Assembly (NCBI RefSeq): GCF_003732265.1
Contig: NZ_MOBK01000004.1
Span: forward strand, 1-64,000
Source: Pseudomonas brassicacearum
Lineage (GTDB): Bacteria > Pseudomonadota > Gammaproteobacteria > Pseudomonadales > Pseudomonadaceae
Reading direction: 5' to 3'
DNA: 64,000 bases
Below, piece after piece: positions 1 to 6,911 of the stretch. How positions within the stretch are numbered: position 1 is the stretch's first letter; the number at the start of each line of letters is the position of its first letter. The notes beneath the pieces were generated by a model. That model ran no database searches and was not told the DNA's origin. It saw only the letters and a program-made list of their open reading frames with translations. The position numbers and the translations under genes are program-made.

Positions 1-65
1 TGGTTGGCATACATGCACCTCTTACTCATGTTATGCCCGAACACAAAATTTCTGACACCCCCAGT

Positions 66-122
66 CGGTCTTGCACACCTATGCACAGCTGCCACCTCTT
101 TCGAAGCAAGCGAAACGGTGTA
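66..122 (+). promoter_or_regulatory. Conserved leader segment in front of the first DUF6124-like gene
   Basis: The 30 bases 66-95 match 22 of 30 bases at 33579-33608, which lie at the same place in front of the second paralogue. The core ACAGCTGCCAC is identical in both. After the core, CACC can pair with GGTG, enclosing a hairpin TTTCG/CGAAA. In the second copy the inner stem has a different sequence (CCG/CGG). Conserved position with changed stem bases suggests an RNA element, but two copies are thin evidence. Confidence 0.45.
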
Positions 123-150
123 AAGCTCCTTAATCTCGGTATTTACTCCT

Positions 151-534
151 ATGATCAAGCCAACACCAAATCCACCAGAACACGAAGACACATCCCCCTA
201 CGAATCCCTCGATTCGAAGAAACTCCACGAAGCCGCCGAACGCGCCCTCAACCACCATTTCGCCCCACCGCCCAGCGAAAAACCCAAGCAGCGCAAAGGC
301 AACCTCTTCACCGTCTCCCCCGACATCGACACCGAAGCCCTCCTGGCCAACGCCTCGGAAGACCTGCTATCCATCAGCGCCATCGCCGCCAACCTGGCCG
401 ACGATGTCGAAGGCACGCCGCGCTCCGTAGCACTGGCGATCAGCAGAATGTCGGATGGGGTTCGGTTGTTGGTGGAGCGAGCGTTGGATCATATTGATAC
501 GCCGAATCCGGCGGTGCCTCGGACGAAGGTGTAA
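151..534 (+). CDS. Small DUF6124/DUF3077-like protein, left copy
   Basis: The product is 127 residues. It begins with the pattern TPNPP...SPYESLDSKKLHEAAERAL, which I recognise from a large, function-unknown Pseudomonas family. A middle segment (FTVSPDIDTEALLANASEDL) and a helix-rich C-terminus follow. There is no signal peptide or membrane segment, so it is probably cytoplasmic. A paralogue with the same layout lies at 33662-34057 on the same strand, at the other end of the T6SS locus. The start is the ATG that opens the conserved N-terminal motif; an overlapping longer frame in another phase has biased composition and is not a gene. A GGGGAC/GTCCCC hairpin follows the stop. The function is unknown. 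Confidence 0.8.
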   Translation: MIKPTPNPPEHEDTSPYESLDSKKLHEAAERALNHHFAPPPSEKPKQRKGNLFTVSPDIDTEALLANASEDLLSISAIAANLADDVEGTPRSVALAISRMSDGVRLLVERALDHIDTPNPAVPRTKV

Positions 535-551
535 CGAAACCGCGAATAGAA

Positions 552-574
552 AAAGGGGACGTTGAGTCCCCTTT
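552..574. terminator. Bidirectional terminator-like hairpin between convergent genes
   Basis: A 9-bp perfect stem AAAGGGGAC / GTCCCCTTT with a 5-base loop sits between the stop at 534 (plus) and the stop at 602 (minus). T-rich sequence flanks it on both strands. The stem sequence is the same GGGGAC/GTCCCC motif that builds the larger inverted repeat at 2574-2635. Confidence 0.6.
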
Positions 575-601
575 CTGCGTTCCTTTTCCAAGCTATCTTA
601 A

Positions 602-1711
602 CTAGCGAAAGTCTTCAGCACTTTTAGGCTGCGCTTCTATTCCTTGCCTTGCGGACCGACTTACGAAGGCATAGCTGCTCGCGCCACAGGACTGCCGGAA
701 TATAACCTTGTCATCCTTGAGAACTGTCAGATTACTCACGAAGGCTTGGTTAACGAGGTAGGTATAGGGCCCCTTTTTGAACTTGATGATGTCCAGGTTG
801 ACGCTACCTTCCGACGCATTCACCACGAAAAACTTGCCCTTGGGAGGTGCACTTTTCTGCGGGAAGAGCATTTCTATTTTTCCCGGAACGCCGTAACGGT
901 ACTGAACAGAACCGGCAGCGGGCTTGTTGTTTCCCTGCGCACAAACGGAAACCGTCTTTCCTCCCGTCAATGGACAACTGAAATAAATATCTTCGTCTGC
1001 GGAGCACAACGTTTCATTCGGCTCGTCATTCAAGGACGGACTCTTTACCGGAACTTGCTCTTGCAGTTGTGCGCCGGAGACACAATTGGTTAGACAAGCC
1101 AACTTCGAAAGATCCGGTTCCTCGCTTCCAACAAACAGGTAAGTCGCGAAACCATCACGGTTACGAGCGTTGTAAACGGGAACACTGACAGTCAACCCTT
1201 TGGTGGGCACGGTCACGCCAGAGTCCTGCCCAGAGACAACCAAACCCTCCGCATCACCGCATAACTCCTGCAAAGCGGCATCACTGAACGAATCAACTGA
1301 AGGTCGGGCAAACAGCTTGGCATCGGCGCGGCAGTCGTAGCCGTGCCAATACGGCCCCGTACTCGGATTGATATCTATCGAGAAAACATATGCGCCCTCA
1401 AGCGCTACTCTTCCACTGTCATAGTCAAAAACCACCCAGCGACGAGACTTCGCTTGGGAGAAATTCTCGTTTTCCAAAATGTACCGATCACCATCGCGAT
1501 ACAGCTCGAAAGAATTCATGGCCCCGACCGACTCTGCCGTGTCGGATAGCTTGTCACCGGAATCGGCATCCACCAGATAGTTGTTAGCATCCAACACCAA
1601 TGCGCAATTGCTACCGGCTTGCGTGCAGGACTTGAGTGACGGGAACATCGGCTCTGCAACCGCAGGCAAAGAAACCAACAATAACGCCGCCAAGAAAAGT
1701 CTTTTCAACAT
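602..1711 (-). CDS. Secreted protein of unknown function, possible T6SS-linked envelope or immunity factor
   Basis: The product is 369 residues. It starts with a clear Sec signal peptide (MLKRLFLAALLLVSLPAVA) and has no later membrane segment, so it is periplasmic or exported. It has many paired cysteines. A C-terminal module around residues 235-300 carries the pattern CSADEDIYFSC...KTVSVCA...VQYRYG, which I recognise as recurring in Pseudomonas periplasmic proteins without assigned function. GGAGGT just upstream of the ATG supports the start. It follows the LprI-like gene on the same strand after 150 bases. An immunity role is inferred only from position; I do not recognise the gene. Confidence 0.75.
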   Translation of the reverse strand: MLKRLFLAALLLVSLPAVAEPMFPSLKSCTQAGSNCALVLDANNYLVDADSGDKLSDTAESVGAMNSFELYRDGDRYILENENFSQAKSRRWVVFDYDSGRVALEGAYVFSIDINPSTGPYWHGYDCRADAKLFARPSVDSFSDAALQELCGDAEGLVVSGQDSGVTVPTKGLTVSVPVYNARNRDGFATYLFVGSEEPDLSKLACLTNCVSGAQLQEQVPVKSPSLNDEPNETLCSADEDIYFSCPLTGGKTVSVCAQGNNKPAAGSVQYRYGVPGKIEMLFPQKSAPPKGKFFVVNASEGSVNLDIIKFKKGPYTYLVNQAFVSNLTVLKDDKVIFRQSCGASSYAFVSRSARQGIEAQPKSAEDFR

Positions 1712-1861
1712 ACCTCCCTATTCATGAATACGGCCCTGACGGCACAAAAAATTGACCGTGAAAAAGTGACAACTTTATTTACCGATAGCCAACCTACCTT
1801 AAATAAAATTTCCCCACTTTTCTTTAAACAAGCCTGTCGAAGCTAGGCCTCTAATATTCAA

Positions 1862-2452
1862 CTAGTAGATTGGCATCTGAAATCGCATTCTTGCCAAACA
1901 TCTCTCATGGAGCTCTCCATATAATTTCTGGGTCATGGCGCAATTTTTTTCCGCATACTCTTTCCAAGACGTGCCAAAGTCTGCATCTCCGCCCACGAGC
2001 TCAATAGCCCTAGGATAATTCATCGCGGTAGCTTTCTCATTAACCACTGAGACCGCTTTATAAAAGCCATCTCCAATAACGCCAGTGCGGAGATACACGA
2101 GTTCACTCAACCGAAAACTCGTAAACTGTTTTATACAGGAAAGACTGTCTATAGGAGACTCTGCAGCTCCATCCCCCTCATCCTTGCAGTAGCCTTCTTT
2201 CAACTTAATCCAGCTTTTCTGAGCAGCTAGCAACTCAGGCCTTAACGATGGATCTAGTTCGGATGATAGTGCCTTATACTGCTCATTAAGCACCTTATCA
2301 ACTTTGGCAAAAGCTGCCTGAGAACAGATAATAATGTCAGGATTCGTTAAATTCGCAGAATTACACTTAGTATCCGCCAACGCAAAACCCATTGAGACGG
2401 AGAAAATGGAGGCAGCAACAAACGTCTTATTAATTACTTCCAGCAACTGCAT
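1862..2452 (-). CDS. LprI-like (DUF1311) lysozyme-inhibitor-type periplasmic protein
   Basis: The product is 196 residues. An N-terminal signal peptide ends near ALA. Residues about 30-120 match the LprI/DUF1311 pattern: C.....DIIICSQAAFAKVDKVLNEQY followed by a QKSWIKLKEGYC helix and a paired cysteine. The family includes the mycobacterial lysozyme inhibitor LprI, but most members are uncharacterised. The C-terminal 70 residues (DADFGTSWKEYAEKNC...) are an extension I cannot assign. GAGGAGG lies at good spacing before the ATG. Its closeness to the T6SS vgrG module allows an immunity role against a wall-active effector, but no such effector is visible here. Base composition is AT-richer than the T6SS core. 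Confidence 0.7.
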   Translation of the reverse strand: MQLLEVINKTFVAASIFSVSMGFALADTKCNSANLTNPDIIICSQAAFAKVDKVLNEQYKALSSELDPSLRPELLAAQKSWIKLKEGYCKDEGDGAAESPIDSLSCIKQFTSFRLSELVYLRTGVIGDGFYKAVSVVNEKATAMNYPRAIELVGGDADFGTSWKEYAEKNCAMTQKLYGELHERCLARMRFQMPIY

Positions 2453-2573
2453 TTTAATGCCTCCTCAAAGTAGACCGCTTCTTTTTCACGCCTTGTCGCC
2501 ACCCCAACTGTTTGAGAATCATTTTCCCAAAGCCTCTTCATACTTCGAAGACGCGAAAGGGAAAAGGGGACGG

Positions 2574-2635
2574 GAAAAGGGGACGGATTTATTTATTGGA
2601 GACCGCATCATCATAAATAAATCCGTCCCCTTTTC
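2574..2635. repeat. 23-bp perfect inverted repeat built on a GGGGACGGATTTATTTAT motif
   Basis: The arms at 2574-2596 and 2613-2635 are exact reverse complements, separated by 16 bases. To the right, the block TTTTCACCCGTC(A/C)CC is repeated in tandem to about 2680. The AAATAAATCCGTCCCCTTTT type of sequence is familiar from many gamma-proteobacterial genomes as an intergenic repeat. No transposase gene is present beside it. Its function here is unknown. Confidence 0.75.
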
Positions 2636-2690
2636 ACCCGTCACCTTTTCACCCGTCCCCTTTTCACCCCTTTTCACCCGTAGCGCACGA

Positions 2691-2725
2691 AAAAATGGGC
2701 GGCTCATTTCAGAGTCGCCCTTTTT
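2691..2725. terminator. Bidirectional terminator after the DUF2235 effector gene
   Basis: The stem GGGCGGCTC (2697-2705) pairs with GAGTCGCCC (2712-2720) with one G-T pair. There is an A/T run on both sides (AAAAA at 2691, TTTTT at 2721). It lies just beyond the effector stop at 2738, so effector transcription probably ends here, before the LprI-like gene. Confidence 0.7.
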
Positions 2726-2737
2726 ATCGTTTTGCAG

Positions 2738-5356
2738 TTACACGTTCTTTTCAGACGATTTCAAGTTACTGGCCTGATCGGCCACCAAGTCGAGCCAGCC
2801 ACCGGGCTTGTCCTCATCGTTAGCCGCTTTGGCCACCATACTGGCCAAAGCACCAGCGTCCTTCTTGCGAGCAGCTTCCACTGCTTCAAGCGCCTGATGG
2901 GCTACCAGAATTTTCTGCAGCGCCGGGGTGTTAGCGGTGGCTGCAGTCAATGGCTTCAGCGGTGGCAAGGCTGCGACTTTGGCCACCATATCGCCCGGAG
3001 TTTTAGTGAACGCTCGCAGAGCATCCAGATTGCTTGCTACTGGAAGCGCAATGCCAGTAAGCGGGTCGAAAGCGCTGATTTCCGGCAGACCTACTTTTCC
3101 ACTCAGAACAGGACGAGCCAAGGATGGCAAGAACAGGCCTAGCAACATACGCGGATCTTTTTTCTTGATACTGAGCCCGACGCTCGCCAGGGCAATACCA
3201 AGTCCGATCACTCGCCCGGCGCTAACCAGAAGGGACAATTGCTTGTTCGATTCGTTATCGAAATGGACCAGTCGAATGCGGAAATAGTCAGTAAAGGGTT
3301 CACGTGGGCCAATGGCAGAAAAGTTCATGAACCAGGCTCGAGAGTCATGAACCTGTTCATCGAACAACGCCACGAGGTCCTCTTCTCCCTGCCTAGGCTT
3401 ATTAGGCGCACTGAACATCTTGTTGTAGCGCTTGGTTCCCTCTGTATGAAGGTATGCATATTCCTCGGCTTCGTCTTCCTCGTTGATCAGGTAGACCGTG
3501 CCGCCCAGCAACATATCGGCGACGCCACCAATGGTAAGGCCATCGTCTACCATGCCCCATTCTTGTCGGTAGTCATGACGAAACTCAGCCGCCGCTCCAC
3601 TCAGTTGTCTATGGTCCAAAGGTGGTTCGAATACCTTCTCCCCGCGCATCTTGTCGACTTTTTCCTGCCCACCAACAATTTGTATATTCAGTTGATGCTC
3701 TTTCTCTTGAGCTTCAGTGTAAACCGGCTTAGGGAGCCCCTCGGAAGCGGCGGTTACATCGGCATTGTTACGTTTTTCGATGGCCTGCCAAGCATCTATT
3801 TTGGCTTTAGGCATATCCGGAGCAGCATTTTTAAAGAACGATTGTTTTTCTACACCGCCGGCATATCGATCAATTCGCCAAGCAGTAATGAGAGCGTGCT
3901 CACGCTTCATCATTTCTTCTAATGGCCCACTTTGGCCCTGTGCTTGCCAGGCATTGAAGCGTTTAATGAGAGTTTCAGAGACTGAAAATTCAAGTTCAAG
4001 ATCCGCACTCATTGCTCTCCATTGGTCGTGAACCTCTTTTTGCACCGCTGGCTCCGGCACCAATAATGGCGCACCTGCCATGAATGCCTCCGCATACATG
4101 TGCTGTAAAGAAATTTGCGACAACACATGATCGGAGCCGGCTGTGGCCTTACCCTGATCGTTCGGAGAATACCCCCCACCTACATCCGAGTGAACGCCTG
4201 GGTATATGTATTCGGCCGTTCCTTGCCGATAACCTGATGCTTTACTTTTGTCACGGTTACCATCAGGCGATTTGGGGCGCCGTCGGATAGAATCCAGTGG
4301 AAAACTTGCTCGCTGTTCATGGCCAGAAACAAGATGAACACAACGTTTTAGAAAAGAACAGTCTTCGGGCAACGCCGTGTTCTGGCAAATGGATGCAGCC
4401 TCATCAGGTAATCGCATGGTCCCATCAGCCCAGTCCATATGCCCTGCCGCAAATGGAGCACTGTCGGCAAGACCAACCGCCGCAACGGTATCAAATACAC
4501 CTAGAAAGTTTACGGAAATCGGCAGTCCGGCGAAGCGATACTCAACTTCGCCACTCGCCCCTTTACAGCGAACCAGTGCCTGTAACCAATTAACGAAAGT
4601 CCTAGCTTCTGCGGCTCCTCGAGAGAACCCATAAACATAAAGTCGCATGGCTAATATGTTCGGCTTTTCATCAGCGTCGAGCTTCTGTTTTAGCTTACCC
4701 TCCAACTTTTCTATTTCCGGACGCAACGTTGCTTCGCGCATTTTTTCTCCATTCTGGAGTATTCCTGCACTAAGAACGTTGCCAAACCAGTTAGTGGCCA
4801 TGGCCTTTAACATCGTTTTCGCTTCAACGATATCTAACCTTTCTTCTCCTAAATTTCGTTTTAATGCATCAAGCAGCCTCGTCAGAGCCCAATTAATACG
4901 GTTTTCGCCCCCGCTAGCTCCAACAAGGCCATTTTGATCTGGAGTGTATTCGTCGACATCAGGAAAAACTGTCCCGACACCGGGACAATAATATTTTAGA
5001 AATCCCTCACTCTGCGTATCAGGGTTTGCCCCCAAACTTGCGTGAAAAAGCCGAGCGATATTGCTTCGAGAATTGGGCGTTGACGAGCCGTCTGCTTGAT
5101 CGTTGTTATTGGTGCCATCAAAAGCCAATGTGATATGTAATGTTTTACAGCAAGGCACCCCGCTATTTGCCTGCCCCTTAGTTTGAGCAAGCTTGCGTTG
5201 ATTATTACCAAATACTCTTTCGTCTTTTTTCTGCTGTTGTATGTTCTTCGACAACTGTCCCGGATCATTTGGCAACCGACGCGTAAGAGGAAAGCTTGGG
5301 GCAATTAGTGCTCCCTCCGGCGGAGGAGCACCATCTGCCATCAATGATTCGAACAT
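2738..5356 (-). CDS. DUF2235 alpha/beta hydrolase, Tle1-type T6SS phospholipase effector
   Basis: The product is 872 residues. The segment LAFDGTNNND (about residues 77-86) and the nucleophile elbow GFSRGA (residues 243-248, catalytic Ser245) are the hallmarks of DUF2235/Tle1 lipases. A further GVHSDVGGGY motif carries the probable catalytic acid. Characterised family members are T6SS effectors that cleave phospholipids in the target cell. Near residues 705-745 are hydrophobic stretches (VIGLGIALASVGL) that may touch membrane. AAGGAG precedes the ATG. The gene overlaps the upstream DUF3304 lipoprotein gene by 16 bases, the usual partner arrangement. vgrG and the DUF4123 chaperone lie just upstream. 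Substrate preference cannot be read from the sequence. Confidence 0.88.
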   Translation of the reverse strand: MFESLMADGAPPPEGALIAPSFPLTRRLPNDPGQLSKNIQQQKKDERVFGNNQRKLAQTKGQANSGVPCCKTLHITLAFDGTNNNDQADGSSTPNSRSNIARLFHASLGANPDTQSEGFLKYYCPGVGTVFPDVDEYTPDQNGLVGASGGENRINWALTRLLDALKRNLGEERLDIVEAKTMLKAMATNWFGNVLSAGILQNGEKMREATLRPEIEKLEGKLKQKLDADEKPNILAMRLYVYGFSRGAAEARTFVNWLQALVRCKGASGEVEYRFAGLPISVNFLGVFDTVAAVGLADSAPFAAGHMDWADGTMRLPDEAASICQNTALPEDCSFLKRCVHLVSGHEQRASFPLDSIRRRPKSPDGNRDKSKASGYRQGTAEYIYPGVHSDVGGGYSPNDQGKATAGSDHVLSQISLQHMYAEAFMAGAPLLVPEPAVQKEVHDQWRAMSADLELEFSVSETLIKRFNAWQAQGQSGPLEEMMKREHALITAWRIDRYAGGVEKQSFFKNAAPDMPKAKIDAWQAIEKRNNADVTAASEGLPKPVYTEAQEKEHQLNIQIVGGQEKVDKMRGEKVFEPPLDHRQLSGAAAEFRHDYRQEWGMVDDGLTIGGVADMLLGGTVYLINEEDEAEEYAYLHTEGTKRYNKMFSAPNKPRQGEEDLVALFDEQVHDSRAWFMNFSAIGPREPFTDYFRIRLVHFDNESNKQLSLLVSAGRVIGLGIALASVGLSIKKKDPRMLLGLFLPSLARPVLSGKVGLPEISAFDPLTGIALPVASNLDALRAFTKTPGDMVAKVAALPPLKPLTAATANTPALQKILVAHQALEAVEAARKKDAGALASMVAKAANDEDKPGGWLDLVADQASNLKSSEKNV

Positions 5357-5961
5357 GAGGTCGGCTCCTTAGCTTGAAAGTACGCTCTATCTGGATAATT
5401 TGGATTGCCGGGTGTGAAGCAAGTCGTGGATACTTTTACCTGGTCGCAGGGAAGAAAGTGAACCTGTAACGCACATAGTTTTTCGGCGTACTTGGGAATC
5501 TCAACCGTAGCTGTATGGTGAGAGTAACCAGAGGAGTGACGAACTGCAGCCTCTTTAACAATTTGCCCATACTGATCACGTTTGAGGGATTGGTATGGCT
5601 TTGGATCTTTGTCCCACTCGATAATCGCTCTAATTCCAGGATTCCACTGAACGGGTAGTGCGCCACAGCAAACTTCACCTCCACCTTGATTTGCTGGAAT
5701 CCGTGGACCACCGGCACCGTTAATACTAAATCTTATAATTTCTGCGGACGTATGGTTATAACCAGTAACCGGTGCAGACACCATTTCCGGACCAGCGTTG
5801 CACGCGCTTACGCAAAGCATTCCGACTGATAGGATTAATAATTTTCCAGGCCTATTAGAGTTAATATTTTTCCGATCTAAATACTGCCTTCCTACAAACA
5901 GCTCTACCATCAACGTCGCGCAGCAGCGAACTGACTTAATAACACCTGTTAATACTGACAT
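5341..5961 (-). CDS. DUF3304 lipoprotein, probable immunity protein for the DUF2235 effector
   Basis: The product is 206 residues from the chosen start. A hydrophobic stretch ends in a lipobox VSAC (LSVGMLCVSAC), followed by the DUF3304 pattern NHTSAEIIRFSINGAGG...CCGALP. DUF3304 lipoproteins neighbour Tle1 effectors and act as periplasmic immunity in the studied cases. I chose the ATG at 5961 because GGAGG lies before it; an in-frame ATG at 5991 has no ribosome site. The lipobox cysteine is then about 50 residues from the start, long for a lipoprotein signal, so an internal non-ATG start is possible. It is translated before the effector and overlaps it by 16 bases. Confidence 0.8.
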   Translation of the reverse strand: MSVLTGVIKSVRCCATLMVELFVGRQYLDRKNINSNRPGKLLILSVGMLCVSACNAGPEMVSAPVTGYNHTSAEIIRFSINGAGGPRIPANQGGGEVCCGALPVQWNPGIRAIIEWDKDPKPYQSLKRDQYGQIVKEAAVRHSSGYSHHTATVEIPKYAEKLCALQVHFLPCDQVKVSTTCFTPGNPNYPDRAYFQAKEPTSCSNH

Positions 5962-5989
5962 ACCTTCGGTTCCTCCATGTTCATCGGGC

Positions 5990-6019
5990 AATTAATAAAA
6001 CACCCGGAGATCCGGGTTT
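5990..6019 (-). terminator. Rho-independent terminator after the DUF4123 gene
   Basis: The 7-bp stem ACCCGGA/TCCGGGT (6002-6008 with 6011-6017) is followed on the minus strand by TTTTATTAAT. It lies after the DUF4123 stop at 6094 and before the DUF3304 start. The phospholipase-immunity pair may therefore be read from its own promoter or by read-through. Confidence 0.6.
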
Positions 6020-6093
6020 AATCCACTCACGAACCAGCCAGGAAAACATCACCTTCCCTGAAAATCCCGTCGGGCTACGAGCACTCACCCCCA

Positions 6094-6900
6094 TCAAATC
6101 AACGCCTTCGGCGGCTCATCAATCACAAACGGCGAGTTCTCCACCAACCACTGTTCAATAAACGGCTCCCGCTCCTCCGGCTCTTTCAATCCTTTCTGAT
6201 TCGCCGCCAATTGGCTTCTATACAAATGACGAATAAGGCTCTCATTACGGCTCAAGCCATAGTTCTGCGGCACGGCGCAGCGATCAACCCGGTAAGCATC
6301 AGCCTCTGTCCAGGCAAGCAGGTTGGCCACTTGCGGGTGGTCGAACATGACCGGGCCGCTGGCCGGTTTCGGTGCGTGGCGCACGTAGTTGCCGGGCAGG
6401 CTTTGTGGGTGTTGGTCGCGGTCGAGCCAGTGCCAGGAAATCACGGCGGCGTGGAAGGCGTTGCTTTGCGCAGGGGTCAGGGTTTCGGCGACCGGCAGCA
6501 GCATGCGCGGATCGTAGTAACGCAAAACGCCTTCGGAGCGACCCTGATTCCATTGCGCCTGGAGGAAGCCTCGCAGATGATCGGCCAGCGCTTCGAATGC
6601 CCAAGGGCTGAACAGGGCGACGACGTGTTTGTTGCAGTCGACGGCGCTGATGAAGGTTTTCAGCCAGGGCCGTAGGGCGTTGTCTACGCGTAGTAGCAAC
6701 GGGCCGAAATCGGCGATGGCGACTTCCGGGGTGTTTTCGAACAGCTTGGCCAGTTTGACCGCTTCGGGTTGCTCCACCAGTTCTTGCAGCAGCGGGTAGT
6801 CGAGGCTGGTGGCGTCGATCAGCAGGTCGAGGTGCTGGTGTTGCAGTTGCTGGGCGTTGACCCATAACTCGTCGAGCCAGTGCACGTTGCTTGTGTACAT
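6094..6900 (-). CDS. DUF4123 T6SS effector chaperone (Tap/TEC family)
   Basis: The product is 268 residues with no signal peptide. It matches the DUF4123 layout: an N-terminal LDLLIDATSLDYPLLQEL segment, a central WL-rich core (LRPWLKTFISAV...VVALFSPWAFEALADHL) and a C-terminal RYDxR-like region (LRYYDPRMLLPV). Family members are cytoplasmic adaptors that load a cognate effector onto the VgrG tip. AAGGAC precedes the ATG. Only 11 bases separate it from vgrG, so the two are surely co-transcribed. Its client is probably the DUF2235 protein downstream, though a terminator-like hairpin lies between them. Confidence 0.88.
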   Translation of the reverse strand: MYTSNVHWLDELWVNAQQLQHQHLDLLIDATSLDYPLLQELVEQPEAVKLAKLFENTPEVAIADFGPLLLRVDNALRPWLKTFISAVDCNKHVVALFSPWAFEALADHLRGFLQAQWNQGRSEGVLRYYDPRMLLPVAETLTPAQSNAFHAAVISWHWLDRDQHPQSLPGNYVRHAPKPASGPVMFDHPQVANLLAWTEADAYRVDRCAVPQNYGLSRNESLIRHLYRSQLAANQKGLKEPEEREPFIEQWLVENSPFVIDEPPKALI

Positions 6901-6911
6901 AAAGTCGTCCT

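Noticed and set aside
33..497. 154-codon plus-strand frame overlapping the first DUF6124-like gene
   Set aside because: It is out of frame with the conserved protein and rich in R, P, H and T, as expected for a shifted frame.
2519..2707. 62-codon frame on the minus strand through the repeats
   Set aside because: Its sequence (GEKGTGEKVTGEKGTD) is simply the translated tandem repeat; no ribosome site.
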